NCBI RefSeq assembly: GCF_019929225.1
Contig: NZ_JAHZPA010000002.1
Coordinates: forward strand, 124,001 to 188,000
DNA: 64,000 bases
Direction: 5' to 3'
From: Streptococcus sanguinis
Lineage (GTDB): Bacteria > Bacillota > Bacilli > Lactobacillales > Streptococcaceae
Shown here piece after piece: positions 55,551-64,000 of this stretch (position 1 is its first letter; the number at the start of each line of letters is the position of its first letter). The position numbers and the translations under genes were made by a program. The notes under the pieces are model-generated. The model worked only from the letters and a program-made list of their open reading frames with translations. It searched no databases and was not told the origin of the DNA.

Positions 55551-56228
55551 TTACACCTCAATCGGCAGAAAATGTCCGACGACGATACCAACAATGCTAG
55601 GTTGGTCTTCATAGGGAGCAAAGAGATCCTCGTAGTCAGGATTGATAGACTCTAGGCGTAGACCTTCAGCTTCACGGTAGACTTTTTTGATATAGGTCTT
55701 ACCATTCCACATAAGAGCATAGACTGCCCCATCGTAGTCAAACCCTGTCTGTTTCATAAGGGCAACAGAGCCATTGGGATACTTGGGCTCCATAGAATCC
55801 CCAGAGACCCAGGATGCAAAGTCATGCTGGATATCTTGATCAAAGTAGACCGTTTCGTAGTCTGTTTCATTGTCGTAGTAACTGTGCCCGCGACCTGCAG
55901 CCAGCTCAACGGATAGAACCTTATAGGCTGTAAGAGAGCTAACCTTGCGCTGTCTTTCTAGGAGCCGACTAGCGAGCTTGTCTACTTCCTTTTTATGGGG
56001 TGGGGTTAGTAAAGGGTAGGTGTAGAGTGCGCTGGTTTCATCCACAAAGTAGTTCTCTTGGACCTTGAGACAGGTGGCCAACCTCCTGAGATTTTTTGCG
56101 TGGGGTTCTGCTAGACCATTTTCCCAAGCAGAGTAAGTTTTTCTGGAAATTCCAAGCTCTTGGTAAATGGAAGATTGTGTCAAATTAAGCTCCAAACGGC
56201 GTTTTTTTAATTTTTCATGCGAAAACAT
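55551..56228 (-). CDS. hdiR: HdiR-like self-cleaving repressor (XRE + S24 peptidase)
   Basis: 225 residues: N-terminal XRE helix-turn-helix (about 7-60), C-terminal LexA-type S24 peptidase domain with cleavage site A111-G112 (VELAAGRGHSY), catalytic S145 (SGDSMEPKYPNG) and K181 (YIKKVY). RecA-stimulated autocleavage after DNA damage should release the operon. SD AGGAGGT directs the ATG at 56228; the frame is open further upstream but lacks a start. Many streptococci lack LexA, and HdiR takes part of its role. Confidence 0.9.
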   Translation of the reverse strand: MFSHEKLKKRRLELNLTQSSIYQELGISRKTYSAWENGLAEPHAKNLRRLATCLKVQENYFVDETSALYTYPLLTPPHKKEVDKLASRLLERQRKVSSLTAYKVLSVELAAGRGHSYYDNETDYETVYFDQDIQHDFASWVSGDSMEPKYPNGSVALMKQTGFDYDGAVYALMWNGKTYIKKVYREAEGLRLESINPDYEDLFAPYEDQPSIVGIVVGHFLPIEV

Positions 56229-56240
56229 ATCACACCTCCT

Positions 56241-56263
56241 ATGTAACGTTTTAAAGGTTACAT
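56241..56263 (-). promoter_or_regulatory. HdiR operator
   Basis: Inverted repeat ATGTAAC-N9-GTTACAT spanning the predicted transcription start of the cassette. Confidence 0.72.
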
Positions 56264-56265
56264 AT

Positions 56266-56294
56266 AGTATAACAAATGGAATCAAGAAAAGCAA
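56266..56294 (-). promoter_or_regulatory. Promoter of the SOS cassette
   Basis: Reverse strand: TTGCTT (56289-56294), 17-base spacer, TATACT (56266-56271). Confidence 0.7.
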
Positions 56295-56351
56295 GTTCTT
56301 TCTTGAGTATTGTTATTTCTAGCAATAGTGAAGGAAGTAAATCGTAGATAG

Positions 56352-56840
56352 ATGTTTCTTATGCCAGCAAAGAAGACCATGACAGAAGAAGCTTATCGCC
56401 GTTTCGCTTGGACCAATTTTTGGTATAAAAAGAATGGCATCTTCTCACTGATTCTCCCTGAGATAGTGGTGCTGATATGCGGTGCAATCTGTTTTTTAAT
56501 CGGGGAACCTTTGCCAGGCCTAGCTTTTCTTGTTACTGTGGCTGTCCTTCCTTTTCTTTACTATCTGTCCATGAATCGACATATTAAAAAGTTTTATAGA
56601 GGCAACCCTCTCTGGCATGATATAGAGCAGGAGTTTAGCTTCTATGAGACAGACTTTCGTGTTGTTAATCGGAATAATAATGCCAGATTTGACTACCAAG
56701 ATATTGTGGCGATCATAGACAAGCCAGAAACTTTTTATATCATGGTTGGTCGGTCAATGGGACTGATCTTGGATAAGGCAGACTGTCAGCCTGAATTAAT
56801 TGATTTTTTACTAAAACTAAAAGAAAGCAGAAGTCTCTAA
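56352..56840 (+). CDS. YcxB-like membrane protein
   Basis: 162 residues: two hydrophobic segments (about 32-52 and 55-73) and a C-terminal YcxB-like domain (SFYETDFRVVNRNNNARFDYQDI). No clear SD at either ATG (56352 or 56361), so the exact start is uncertain. Divergent from hdiR. Function unknown; relatives are small streptococcal membrane proteins. Confidence 0.72.
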   Translation: MFLMPAKKTMTEEAYRRFAWTNFWYKKNGIFSLILPEIVVLICGAICFLIGEPLPGLAFLVTVAVLPFLYYLSMNRHIKKFYRGNPLWHDIEQEFSFYETDFRVVNRNNNARFDYQDIVAIIDKPETFYIMVGRSMGLILDKADCQPELIDFLLKLKESRSL

Positions 56841-56862
56841 TTTGGGGGACTTCTGTTTTTTA
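56829..56862 (+). terminator. Rho-independent terminator
   Basis: CAGAAGTC (56829-56836) pairs with GACTTCTG (56849-56856), six T follow; starts within the last codons of the YcxB-like gene. Confidence 0.82.
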
Positions 56863-56882
56863 TCTGTCAAGTTTTCAAAAAA

Positions 56883-56911
56883 TTGGCCTCTTGTGCGATG
56901 TGTGTTATAAT
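56883..56911 (+). promoter_or_regulatory. Promoter of the rsmD-coaD-sepM operon, abutting the start codon
   Basis: TTGGCC (56883-56888), 17-base spacer, TATAAT (56906-56911). The rsmD ATG is at 56919, where transcription should begin, so the mRNA would be leaderless. Confidence 0.65.
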
Positions 56912-56918
56912 GTTTTTT

Positions 56919-57458
56919 ATGAGAGTTGTTGCAGGTAAATACGGGGGTAGGTCCCTCAAAACTTTGGACGGCAAGACGACTAGACCTACGACCGATAAGG
57001 TCAAGGGGGCAATTTTTAATATGATTGGTCCCTATTTTGACGGCGGTCGGGTGCTAGATCTTTATGCTGGGAGCGGAAGTTTGGCTATTGAGGCTATTTC
57101 GCGAGGTATGAAGACGGCTGTCTTAGTGGAGAAAGATCGCAGAGCTCAGGCTATTATTTCAGAGAATATTCAGATGACCAAGGAGCCGGAACGTTTTGAC
57201 TTGCTCAAGATGGAGTCTGGCCGAGCCTTGGAAATGTTGACAGGGTCTTTTGACTTGGTTCTCTTGGACCCGCCTTATGCCAAGGAGCAGATTGTGGAGG
57301 ACCTTGAGAAGCTAGAGGAGCGCCAGCTCTTGGGTCAAGATGTCCTGGTAGTCTGTGAGACAGACAAGGAAGTGGAATTGCCGGAAGAAATTGCAGGGCT
57401 AGGCATTTGGAAGCAGAAGATATATGGAATTTCAAAGGTGACGGTGTATGTCAGATAA
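56919..57458 (+). CDS. rsmD: 16S rRNA (guanine-966-N2)-methyltransferase RsmD
   Basis: 179 residues; methylates G966 of 16S rRNA. SAM motif [15 protein letters not shown] and catalytic LLDPPYA are present. I chose the ATG at 56919 because [13 protein letters not shown] is the conserved N terminus; the frame is open 12 codons further, but that would overlap the promoter. There is no SD. It overlaps coaD by 11 bases. Confidence 0.93.
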   Translation: MRVVAGKYGGRSLKTLDGKTTRPTTDKVKGAIFNMIGPYFDGGRVLDLYAGSGSLAIEAISRGMKTAVLVEKDRRAQAIISENIQMTKEPERFDLLKMESGRALEMLTGSFDLVLLDPPYAKEQIVEDLEKLEERQLLGQDVLVVCETDKEVELPEEIAGLGIWKQKIYGISKVTVYVR

Positions 57459-57942
57459 GATAGGATTATTCACAGGGTCTTTTGACCCGATGACCAAGGG
57501 CCATGTGGACCTGATTGAGCGGGCCAGCAGGCTTTTTGACAAGCTCTATGTAGGGATTTTCTATAATCGGGAAAAGTCTGGCTTTTTCACAATTGAAGCC
57601 AGAGAACGGATAGTCAAAGAAGCTCTGCAACATTTGCGAAATGTCGAGGTCATCACTTCTCAGAATGAGCTAGCAGTGACAGTGGCCAGAAGACTAGGAA
57701 CCCAAGCCTTTGTGCGCGGTCTCCGTAACAGTCAAGATCTAGACTATGAAGCCAATATGAACTTTTTCAATCAGGAATTGGCAGGAGAAATGGAGACGAT
57801 TTTCTTGCTCAGCAAACCAGTCTATCAGCATATCAGTTCATCACGTATTCGTGAGCTGATTGCTTTTCAGCAGGATATCGCGGCCTATGTGCCCCAAAGT
57901 GTAATCAAAGAATTAGAAAGAATCAACGATGAAAAGAATTAA
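57448..57942 (+). CDS. coaD: Pantetheine-phosphate adenylyltransferase (CoA biosynthesis)
   Basis: 164 residues. Transfers AMP to 4'-phosphopantetheine, the penultimate CoA step. (T/H)xGH motif T16-H19 in [13 protein letters not shown] and the second motif [10 protein letters not shown]. Full length; overlaps both rsmD and the protease gene, as in most streptococci. Confidence 0.96.
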   Translation: MSDKIGLFTGSFDPMTKGHVDLIERASRLFDKLYVGIFYNREKSGFFTIEARERIVKEALQHLRNVEVITSQNELAVTVARRLGTQAFVRGLRNSQDLDYEANMNFFNQELAGEMETIFLLSKPVYQHISSSRIRELIAFQQDIAAYVPQSVIKELERINDEKN

Positions 57943-58972
57943 GAAGTATCTATGGCCGACGGTCATTGGCGTCACTATTGCCTTTTTTATAGCAGCTTTT
58001 TGGGTTCGTCTGCCTTATTATATAGAAGTTCCTGGTGGTGCCGAGGATGTTCGGCAGGTCTTGCTGGTTGATAATAAGGCCGACAAGGAAGCGGGTTCCT
58101 ACAACTTTGTGACGGTCGGAGTAGAGCAGGCAACCTTTGCTCATCTGGTCTATGCTTGGCTGACCCCTTTTACAGATATTTATTCCGCCAAGGATATGAC
58201 AGGGGGATCCACGGATGAGGAGTTCAATCGGATCAACCAGTTTTACATGGAAACATCACAAAATATGGCTAAATATCAAGGGTTGACGACAGCTGGTAAA
58301 GAGATCAAAATGGACTATCTGGGAGTTTATGTCCTACAGGTGGCTGATAACTCAACCTTCAAGGGAGTTCTCAATATTGCTGATACGGTAACTGGTGTCA
58401 ATGATAAGACATTTGAAAGCTCTGAGGAACTGGTCAAGTATGTCAACTCGCAGAAGCTTGGGGATAAAATCAAGGTGACTTTCCAAGAAGATGGTCAGGA
58501 GAAATCGGCAACCGGTAAGGTCATCAAGTTGGAGAACGGTAAGAACGGGATTGGGATTAGTCTGATAGACCGGACGGAAGTCAGCAGCAGTATTCCGATT
58601 ACATTTTCAACTGAGGGTATCGGCGGTCCCAGTGCTGGTCTCATGTTCAGCCTCGCCATTTATACCCAGTTGGCTGATCCGACTCTTCGTGATGGCCGCG
58701 ATATTGCAGGGACCGGCAGCATCAGCCGTGAAGGCGAAGTTGGCGAAATCGGCGGAATCGATAAGAAAGTCGTTTCAGCGGCCCAAAGCGGAGCAGACAT
58801 CTTCTTTGCACCGAACAATGAACTGACAGAGGAAGAGAAAAAGCTTTCTCCTAATGGGAAAAACAACTACCAAACGGCTCTGGAGACAGCCAAGAAGATT
58901 AAAACGGATATGAAAATTGTTCCAGTTAAAACGCTGCAGGACGCCATTGACTATCTGAAAAAGAACAAGTAA
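57929..58972 (+). CDS. sepM: SepM/YlbL-like membrane-anchored PDZ-Lon protease
   Basis: 347 residues. N-terminal membrane anchor (8-28), PDZ domain (about 120-210) and Lon-type S16 protease domain with catalytic dyad S235 (GGPSAGLMF) and K280 ([11 protein letters not shown]). In S. mutans SepM trims the competence-stimulating peptide outside the cell; whether the same substrate exists here is open. Overlaps coaD by 14 bases. Confidence 0.92.
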   Translation: MKRIKKYLWPTVIGVTIAFFIAAFWVRLPYYIEVPGGAEDVRQVLLVDNKADKEAGSYNFVTVGVEQATFAHLVYAWLTPFTDIYSAKDMTGGSTDEEFNRINQFYMETSQNMAKYQGLTTAGKEIKMDYLGVYVLQVADNSTFKGVLNIADTVTGVNDKTFESSEELVKYVNSQKLGDKIKVTFQEDGQEKSATGKVIKLENGKNGIGISLIDRTEVSSSIPITFSTEGIGGPSAGLMFSLAIYTQLADPTLRDGRDIAGTGSISREGEVGEIGGIDKKVVSAAQSGADIFFAPNNELTEEEKKLSPNGKNNYQTALETAKKIKTDMKIVPVKTLQDAIDYLKKNK

Positions 58973-58973
58973 G

Positions 58974-58997
58974 ATCTTAGCTTTTGCTAAGATTTTT
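58974..58997 (+). terminator. Rho-independent terminator
   Basis: ATCTTAGC-TTTT-GCTAAGAT followed by TTTT. Confidence 0.88.
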
Positions 58998-59103
58998 CTT
59001 GTGAGACAGACAAAATCAGCTGGCCTTTTCTACTTTAAATCGTCTGACTTTTTCAGAAAGGTATTTTTGATGAAAAGTCCGCGAAATACTGGCTGATTTA
59101 TGA

Positions 59104-59109
59104 TAAAAT
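59104..59109 (+). promoter_or_regulatory. Extended -10 (TGA-TAAAAT) of the yutD-rlmN-vanZ operon
   Basis: 44 bases before the ATG; no strong -35. Confidence 0.45.
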
Positions 59110-59152
59110 AAGGTGTTGTAGATAAACTATCCAAGATTGTTAAAGGAAGAGT

Positions 59153-59734
59153 ATGCGTAAAGATATTTCACCTGAATTGTATAATTATAATAAATTCCCA
59201 GGACCGGAGTTTAAACAGATTGACAGCAAGATTGTTGCAGAAAAATTCGAGTTTGAATTGATTGAGAACTATAAGGAAGGCTTTGACTTGACGGCCTTTC
59301 ATCAGCGTTTTTCAGAAATTCTCACCAAGTTTGACTATATTGTTGGTGACTGGGGCAATGAGCAGCTGCGCCTGCGCGGTTTTTACAAGGACGAGCGGGC
59401 TAATGAAAGCGATGAGAAGATTAGCCGCTTAGAAGACTATTTGCTGGAGTACTGCAGCTATGGCTGTGCTTATTTTGTCTTGGAAAATCCAAATCCCCAG
59501 CGTGCTTCCTTTGATAAAAAATCGCATGGCAAGAAAGAGACAGAAGGTCGGTCAAAACGTTCTCGCAATAGCCGTTCTGGGAGCAACCGCAATCGCAGAA
59601 GTGAGCGAGACCGAGACAGCCGCTCTAAAAGAGACAATAAACGCTCTCGCAACAATTCCCAGCAAGATAGGCAGAAAAAGCCAAAAGACAGCAATCGCCA
59701 TTTTGTGATTCGCCAGAATAAAGGAGAAAAATGA
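59153..59734 (+). CDS. YutD-like protein with Arg/Ser-rich disordered tail
   Basis: 193 residues. Residues about 15-115 form a YutD domain ([20 protein letters not shown] is its signature). Residues about 120-187 are a highly basic low-complexity tail of Arg, Ser, Asn, Lys and Asp ([20 protein letters not shown]), unlike the rest of the protein and probably disordered and RNA-binding. It overlaps rlmN by four bases (ATGA). Function unknown. Confidence 0.78.
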   Translation: MRKDISPELYNYNKFPGPEFKQIDSKIVAEKFEFELIENYKEGFDLTAFHQRFSEILTKFDYIVGDWGNEQLRLRGFYKDERANESDEKISRLEDYLLEYCSYGCAYFVLENPNPQRASFDKKSHGKKETEGRSKRSRNSRSGSNRNRRSERDRDSRSKRDNKRSRNNSQQDRQKKPKDSNRHFVIRQNKGEK

Positions 59735-60819
59735 AACCATCTATTTATAGCTTAACGCGCCAGGAAATGATTGAATGGGCGGAAGCTCAGGGAGAAAAGA
59801 AATTCCGTGCTGCCCAGATTTGGGAGTGGCTCTACCGCAAGCGGGTCCAGTCTTTTGAAGAGATGACCAATCTGTCCAAGGACTTGATTGCCAAGCTAAA
59901 TGATCAGTTTGTCGTCAATCCGCTTAAACAGCGCATTGTTCAGGAGTCAGCTGATGGTACGGTCAAGTACCTCTTTGAGCTGCCGGACGGTATGCTGATT
60001 GAGACGGTACTCATGCGCCAGCACTATGGACTTTCTGTCTGTGTGACTACCCAAGTTGGCTGCAATATCGGCTGCACCTTCTGTGCCTCTGGCTTAATAA
60101 AAAAGCAACGCGACCTCAATAACGGTGAGATTGTAGCTCAGATTATGCTGGTTCAGAAGTATTTTGACGAGCGTGGTCAGGATGAGCGGGTCAGCCATAT
60201 CGTGGTTATGGGAATCGGCGAGCCATTTGATAACTATGACAATGTGCTCAAGTTTGTCCGGACGGTCAATGATGATAAAGGTTTGGCTATTGGTGCCCGC
60301 CATATCACAGTTTCGACCTCAGGCCTGGCTCATAAGATCCGTGACTTTGCCAATGAAGGTGTGCAGGTCAATCTAGCTGTATCCCTCCATGCCCCGAATA
60401 ATGACCTGCGGACCAGCATCATGCGGATTAACCGGTCTTTCCCTATCGAAAAGCTTTTTGCAGCTATCGAATACTATATTGAGACGACCAACCGCCGAGT
60501 GACCTTTGAGTATATCATGCTCAATGAAGTCAATGACGGTGTAGAGCAGGCCAAGGAACTGGCTGAGCTGCTCAAGAACATTAAGAAGCTATCTTATGTC
60601 AATCTCATTCCTTACAACCCCGTTAGCGAGCACGACCAATACAGCCGCAGTCCCAAAGAGCGCGTGATGGCTTTCTATGATACCCTCAAGAAAAACGGAG
60701 TCAACTGCGTGGTTCGTCAGGAACATGGTACAGATATTGATGCAGCCTGCGGTCAGCTGCGTTCTAATACCATGAAGCGTGATCGCGAGAAAGCATTGGT
60801 AGAAAATGTTCAGCCTTAA
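59731..60819 (+). CDS. rlmN: Dual-specificity rRNA/tRNA adenine-C2 methyltransferase RlmN
   Basis: 362 residues, radical SAM enzyme modifying A2503 of 23S rRNA and A37 of some tRNAs. Iron-sulfur cysteines C111, C115, C118 ([12 protein letters not shown]); catalytic cysteines C104 (SVCVTTQ) and C340 (DIDAACGQL) are both present, so it is active-type rather than Cfr. Overlaps yutD and the VanZ-like gene. Confidence 0.96.
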   Translation: MKPSIYSLTRQEMIEWAEAQGEKKFRAAQIWEWLYRKRVQSFEEMTNLSKDLIAKLNDQFVVNPLKQRIVQESADGTVKYLFELPDGMLIETVLMRQHYGLSVCVTTQVGCNIGCTFCASGLIKKQRDLNNGEIVAQIMLVQKYFDERGQDERVSHIVVMGIGEPFDNYDNVLKFVRTVNDDKGLAIGARHITVSTSGLAHKIRDFANEGVQVNLAVSLHAPNNDLRTSIMRINRSFPIEKLFAAIEYYIETTNRRVTFEYIMLNEVNDGVEQAKELAELLKNIKKLSYVNLIPYNPVSEHDQYSRSPKERVMAFYDTLKKNGVNCVVRQEHGTDIDAACGQLRSNTMKRDREKALVENVQP

Positions 60820-61345
60820 GAACTATCTGACTTCAGACGGTGAGCTGACTGCTAAGGGACGGAAATTGCTGGTAGGGGGAAGCTGGCTCTATTTCTTGAT
60901 GCTTTGCATTCTGTGCTTTATTCCTCAGGTTCCAGAGCCAGGAATGGAAACTCCTGGAATCCAGTATTTTGGCCGAATAGTAGTTTTGTTAATCCCTTTT
61001 AATTCCTTTGTCAATATTGGCGAGATTACTTCTTGGATCCAGCTGGCCAAGGTCTTTATCCAAAATCTAGCCAATATCTTTCTACTATCGCCCTTAATTT
61101 TTCAATTGCTTTGCCTCTTTCCGAAATTGAGGAAGACAAAGAAGGTCGTATGGCTGAGCTTTGGGATGAGTCTGTCTATCGAAGTGACTCAGATTCTGCT
61201 GGACCTTCTCATCAACGCCAATCGAGTCTTTGAGATTGATGATCTCTGGACCAATACTTTGGGTGGTTATCTGGCTTGGCGGGAATTTCAGCTTGGTCAG
61301 AAAATCTGGAAAAATCGTCAAGACGACGCTTTCAAAAGAGATTAG
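60806..61345 (+). CDS. VanZ-like family protein
   Basis: 179 residues with four hydrophobic segments and the VanZ block [20 protein letters not shown] followed by [16 protein letters not shown] and [16 protein letters not shown]. VanZ homologues affect cell-envelope antibiotic susceptibility (teicoplanin, lipoglycopeptides) by unknown means. Overlaps rlmN by 14 bases; last gene of the operon. Confidence 0.88.
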   Translation: MFSLKNYLTSDGELTAKGRKLLVGGSWLYFLMLCILCFIPQVPEPGMETPGIQYFGRIVVLLIPFNSFVNIGEITSWIQLAKVFIQNLANIFLLSPLIFQLLCLFPKLRKTKKVVWLSFGMSLSIEVTQILLDLLINANRVFEIDDLWTNTLGGYLAWREFQLGQKIWKNRQDDAFKRD

Positions 61346-61388
61346 CCAGCGAAAGATTCGGATTTAGGAGAAAAAATTAAATTTTTTC

Positions 61389-61417
61389 TTGACAAGAAAA
61401 AGGGAAAGGCCTATAAT
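61389..61417 (+). promoter_or_regulatory. Consensus promoter of trpB
   Basis: TTGACA (61389-61394), 17-base spacer, TATAAT (61412-61417): perfect sigma-A consensus. Confidence 0.85.
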
Positions 61418-61423
61418 AAAATA

Positions 61424-61681
61424 AATCATCAGAAAAGTAATAATTTTTTCTACTTTCAGGGAGCCTGTGGTTGGTGGAAGCAGGCAGTGGAAGATTATGA
61501 AGTGGGCTGATGCAAAAAATGAATTTGAAGCAATAAAAATTCGGTGAGCACACCTTACAGTGCAGCTTGTTGTTAGACAAGACAGAGATATGGAGGCAGT
61601 CTATACTTTGCTCCATAATTGAGGTGGCACCGCGATTATACGCCCTCACACAGATTTTTTCTGTGTGTGGGCTTTTGTTTT
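61424..61681 (+). promoter_or_regulatory. Tryptophan T-box riboswitch upstream of trpB
   Basis: Specifier TGG (61503-61505) in TATGAAGTGGGCTG; T-box core GAGGTGGCACCGCG (61621-61634); terminator GCCCTCACACAG/CTGTGTGTGGGC (61642-61672) with T-rich tail. Uncharged tRNA-Trp should permit read-through into trpB. Confidence 0.92.
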
Positions 61682-61711
61682 GCTTGAAAATAAAGAAATG
61701 AGGCAATCAAG

Positions 61712-62893
61712 ATGACAGAAACTAAAGGATATTTTGGACAATTCGGCGGCTCCTTTGTACCGGAGCCTATCCAGGCCTTGCTGGATGAATTGGAAGCTAC
61801 TTTTGAGAAGTATAAGGATGATCCAGAATTTTTAAATGAATACCGGCATTATTTGGCGGATTATTCAGGCCGGGAGACTCCGCTCTACTTTGCAGAAAGT
61901 CTGACTCAGCATCTGGGTGGAGCGAAGATTTATCTGAAGCGGGAAGATCTCAATCATCTGGGCTCCCATAAGCTCAATAATGTTTTGGGGCAGATTCTTC
62001 TAGCTAAGCGCATGGGCAAGACCCGAGTCATCGCTGAAACTGGAGCTGGTCAGCATGGTGTGGCAACTGCGGCAGCTGCAGCTAAGTTTGGTATGAAGTG
62101 CGATGTTTACATGGGTGCAGAGGATGTAGAGCGCCAGCGCCTCAATGTCTTCCGCATGGAAATGATGGGAGCGACTGTTCATGCAGTGGAAACAGGCACC
62201 AAAACCCTCAAGGATGCTGTAGATGCGGCCTTTGGAGCGTGGATGAGCGATTTGGAAGCCTTCTATGTTTTGGGTTCTGCTGTCGGTCCTCACCCTTATC
62301 CGACGATTGTCCATGAGTTTCAAAAGGTGATTAGTGAAGAATCTCGCCGGCAGATTTTGGACAAGGAAGGCCGCTTGCCAGACTATGTTATTGCTTGTGT
62401 AGGCGGTGGTTCCAATGCTATCGGCGCGTTCTCTCAGTATGTGGCGGATGAAGAAGTCAAGCTGGTTGGTGTTGAAGCGGCTGGACGGGGTCTTGATACA
62501 GACCAGCATGCGGCGACCATGACCAAGGGAAGTGTCGGAGTAGTGGACGGCATGAAGACCTACGCTGTCTTTGCTGAAGATGGTCAGATAGCGCCGGTTT
62601 ACTCCATTTCAGCAGGCTTGGACTATCCTGGGGTTGGTCCCGAACATGCTTTCTTTAAAGATTCCGGTCGAGTAGAATACGTGGCAGCGACAGATGATGA
62701 AGCTGTGGATGCCTTGCTTCTCTTGACACAAAAGGAAGGAATTTTGCCAGCGATTGAAAGCTCTCACGCCATTGCTGAAGCTATCAAGCGGGCTCCGCAA
62801 TTGTCATCTGACCAAATCATTGTTATCAACGTATCTGGTCGTGGAGATAAGGATGTGGCAGCCATTGCCGACTATCTAGAAAAACGAAAATAA
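61712..62893 (+). CDS. trpB: Tryptophan synthase beta chain (lone trpB)
   Basis: 393 residues; makes tryptophan from indole and serine with PLP. K87 binds PLP, here in HLGSHKLNN (HxGAHK in E. coli-type enzymes); catalytic E109 (AETGAGQHG), phosphate loop GGGSNA and C-terminal NVSGRGDKD are intact. Overall it resembles the alpha-partnered TrpB1 form. It lies alone before trpE, not beside trpA, so a second trpB in the main trp operon is likely. Controlled by its own Trp T-box. Confidence 0.93.
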   Translation: MTETKGYFGQFGGSFVPEPIQALLDELEATFEKYKDDPEFLNEYRHYLADYSGRETPLYFAESLTQHLGGAKIYLKREDLNHLGSHKLNNVLGQILLAKRMGKTRVIAETGAGQHGVATAAAAAKFGMKCDVYMGAEDVERQRLNVFRMEMMGATVHAVETGTKTLKDAVDAAFGAWMSDLEAFYVLGSAVGPHPYPTIVHEFQKVISEESRRQILDKEGRLPDYVIACVGGGSNAIGAFSQYVADEEVKLVGVEAAGRGLDTDQHAATMTKGSVGVVDGMKTYAVFAEDGQIAPVYSISAGLDYPGVGPEHAFFKDSGRVEYVAATDDEAVDALLLLTQKEGILPAIESSHAIAEAIKRAPQLSSDQIIVINVSGRGDKDVAAIADYLEKRK

Positions 62894-62899
62894 AATACC

Positions 62900-63178
62900 C
62901 AGCAGAAGAGTAGTAACATCTCTCCTTTCAGAGAGTCTGTGGTGCTGTAAACAGGCAGGAGAAGTTATGAAATGGGCTGTTGGAGTCAACATTTAGTCCT
63001 TTAGTTGAACTTTTATTACTTTGTTAGCTTACTTTGCTATGAGCCAGTACGCTGCCTTCTACTAAAAGGAATCTAAATGACTGTAAATAAGTAAATGAGA
63101 TGTGGAGCCTGAAAACTCCATAACTGAGGTGGCACCGCGATGATACGCCCTCACAGGATGAACTGTGCGGGCGTTTTT
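62900..63178 (+). promoter_or_regulatory. Second tryptophan T-box riboswitch, upstream of trpE
   Basis: Specifier TGG (62973-62975) in TATGAAATGGGCTG; core GAGGTGGCACCGCG (63126-63139); terminator CGCCCTCACAG/CTGTGCGGGCG (63146-63173) with TTTTT. It shares with the trpB T-box the stem I elements and core, so the two are duplicates. No good promoter is seen between trpB and this element. Confidence 0.9.
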
Positions 63179-63294
63179 CTGTAGTTCTGGGGCAAGTTAT
63201 GACCGTGGACAGGTGCTATCTGTTCTTGTGAATGCAGTCATAGCTAGCAAATTACTCCTCCTTAAACGCTTCTGATTAAATAGAAAGAAAAATT

Positions 63295-64000
63295 ATGCAA
63301 AAGATTTTACCAGCTGATATTTTATCGCCGATTCTGGCTTATATGCGGATTCAGGGCGACCACAAGGTGATTTTGGAAAGTATTCCAAGAGATAGCGAGA
63401 CAGCTCGCTTTTCTATCCTAGCTTATAACCCAGTCTTTGAAGTTCGCTATGAAAATGGCCAGCTAACAAAGAATGGGCAAGTAATCAAGGCAGATCCCTT
63501 GGACTATCTGCATGAGTTAGCCGTAAAAAAAGGCCATCATTCAGAACTGCCTTTTGGCGGAGGAGCTATCGGCTTTGTCGGCTATGATATGATTTCCCTC
63601 TATGAGGAGATTGGGCAGATTCCAGATGATGTGATTGGGACGCCGGATATGCACTTTTTCGTCTATGAGAGTTACATGGTTTTTGACCATAAAAAAGACA
63701 AGGTCTATATCCTTGAGGAGGCCCTCTACAGTGATAGAAGCGAAGCTGATTTGGCTGCTAGTCTGGAGCGTATCATGGCTGAGCTGGCGCAGCCTGCGGT
63801 AGATGAATTTTCACCACTGGAACTGTCCAGTTTGAACTTTCAGAGTCATATCGAGCAGACAGCTTTTGAAAAAATGGTGGAAGAAGCGCGTAGCTTGATT
63901 CGGCAGGGCGACATGTTCCAATGTGTGCTTAGTCAACGCTTTTCAGCAGAATATTCTGGTAGGCCGCTGGATTATTATCGCAATCTGCGCGTAACCAATC
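63295..64000 (+). CDS. trpE: Anthranilate synthase component I (3' end cut off by window)
   Basis: First 235 codons of TrpE, which converts chorismate to anthranilate with TrpG. The N-terminal tryptophan-feedback region includes VILESIPRDSETARFSILAY, the LLES-type motif reading VILES. The chorismate-binding C-terminal domain starts around FEKMVEEARSLIRQGDMFQ. The start ATG at 63295 is the family one; SD is weak (AGAAAG). The frame stays open to the last base. Confidence 0.93.
   Translation, partial: MQKILPADILSPILAYMRIQGDHKVILESIPRDSETARFSILAYNPVFEVRYENGQLTKNGQVIKADPLDYLHELAVKKGHHSELPFGGGAIGFVGYDMISLYEEIGQIPDDVIGTPDMHFFVYESYMVFDHKKDKVYILEEALYSDRSEADLAASLERIMAELAQPAVDEFSPLELSSLNFQSHIEQTAFEKMVEEARSLIRQGDMFQCVLSQRFSAEYSGRPLDYYRNLRVTN

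Noticed and set aside
56871..56885. CodY-box-like AGTTTTCAAAAAATT at the rsmD promoter
   Set aside because: 13 of 15 matches, but the conserved central CWG is lost and the stretch overlaps a terminator tail, so chance similarity in AT-rich DNA is likelier.
59470..59694. Reverse-strand Leu/Arg-rich open frame within the YutD gene
   Set aside because: A mirror of the Arg/Ser-rich codons on the forward strand; no SD and no independent support.
1..64000. CRISPR arrays, tRNA/rRNA genes, prophage or integrated elements
   Set aside because: No regularly spaced repeats, no cloverleaf-like intergenic sequence, no integrase or phage structural genes were seen on either strand.

Overview
The window is a low-GC Firmicute chromosome segment from an oral Streptococcus, most likely of the Sanguinis group (S. 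sanguinis / S. gordonii type). The main evidence is a single large rgg-linked glucosyltransferase gene of the gtfP/gtfG type, the streptococcal order codY-pncA and yqeG-yqeH-yhbY-nadD-yqeK-rsfS, and lipoproteins and Rgg regulators typical of the genus. It is almost entirely core chromosome. I see no prophage, intact insertion sequence, CRISPR array, rRNA or tRNA gene.

Layout. 1-6.8 kb: the 3' part of codY, pncA, a T-box leader, an aspartyl-tRNA synthetase (aspS) and gatCAB. 6.8-9.3 kb: a small membrane protein, a CcpA-type-controlled butanediol dehydrogenase, an IS remnant and a VTT/DedA-like protein. 9.4-15.5 kb: a long ribosome-assembly/NAD/nucleotide cluster (yqeG to tmcAL). 15.7-23 kb: lipoproteins, yebC, two M20 metallopeptidases and an amino-acid-binding lipoprotein. 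23-33.7 kb: parts of an ECF vitamin/nucleoside-type transporter in two blocks (S-like proteins plus a SAM hydroxide adenosyltransferase; then a nucleoside phosphorylase, fused EcfAA' and EcfT), interrupted by trhO, a small AraC-type locus, DUF4299 and a damaged SemiSWEET gene. 33.8-40.8 kb: an orphan membrane protein, rsmG, and a TetR-controlled MFS + ABC exporter operon on the minus strand. 40.9-43.8 kb: lemA-htpX and a large membrane protein. 44.3-50 kb: rgg-gtfP. 50.1-52.6 kb: an MFS exporter and a second Rgg. 52.7-56.2 kb: yceD, a second IS remnant and a four-gene SOS-mutagenesis cassette (hdiR, Y-family polymerase and two small genes). 56.3-61.3 kb: rsmD, coaD, sepM-like protease, a YutD-like protein, rlmN and a VanZ-like gene. 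61.4-64 kb: trpB and the start of trpE, each behind its own tryptophan T-box.

Regulatory themes. Three T-boxes tie tRNA charging to aspS(-gatCAB), trpB and trpE. The aspS T-box reads as an Asn (or overlapping Glu/Asn) specifier rather than a plain Asp one, which fits tRNA-dependent asparagine formation by AspRS + GatCAB. CodY, whose gene opens the window, may act back on two loci here (boxes before rgg-gtfP and at the trhO promoter). TetR and HdiR each have a clear palindromic operator at their own promoter, and a near-consensus cre sits inside the butanediol dehydrogenase promoter. The points most worth following are the aspS-gatCAB T-box, the two in-series Trp T-boxes around a lone trpB, the adenosyltransferase/phosphorylase-associated ECF system, the frameshifted SemiSWEET, the apparently leaderless rsmD and the RS-like tail of the YutD protein. 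None is a wholly new system that the sequence alone can prove.
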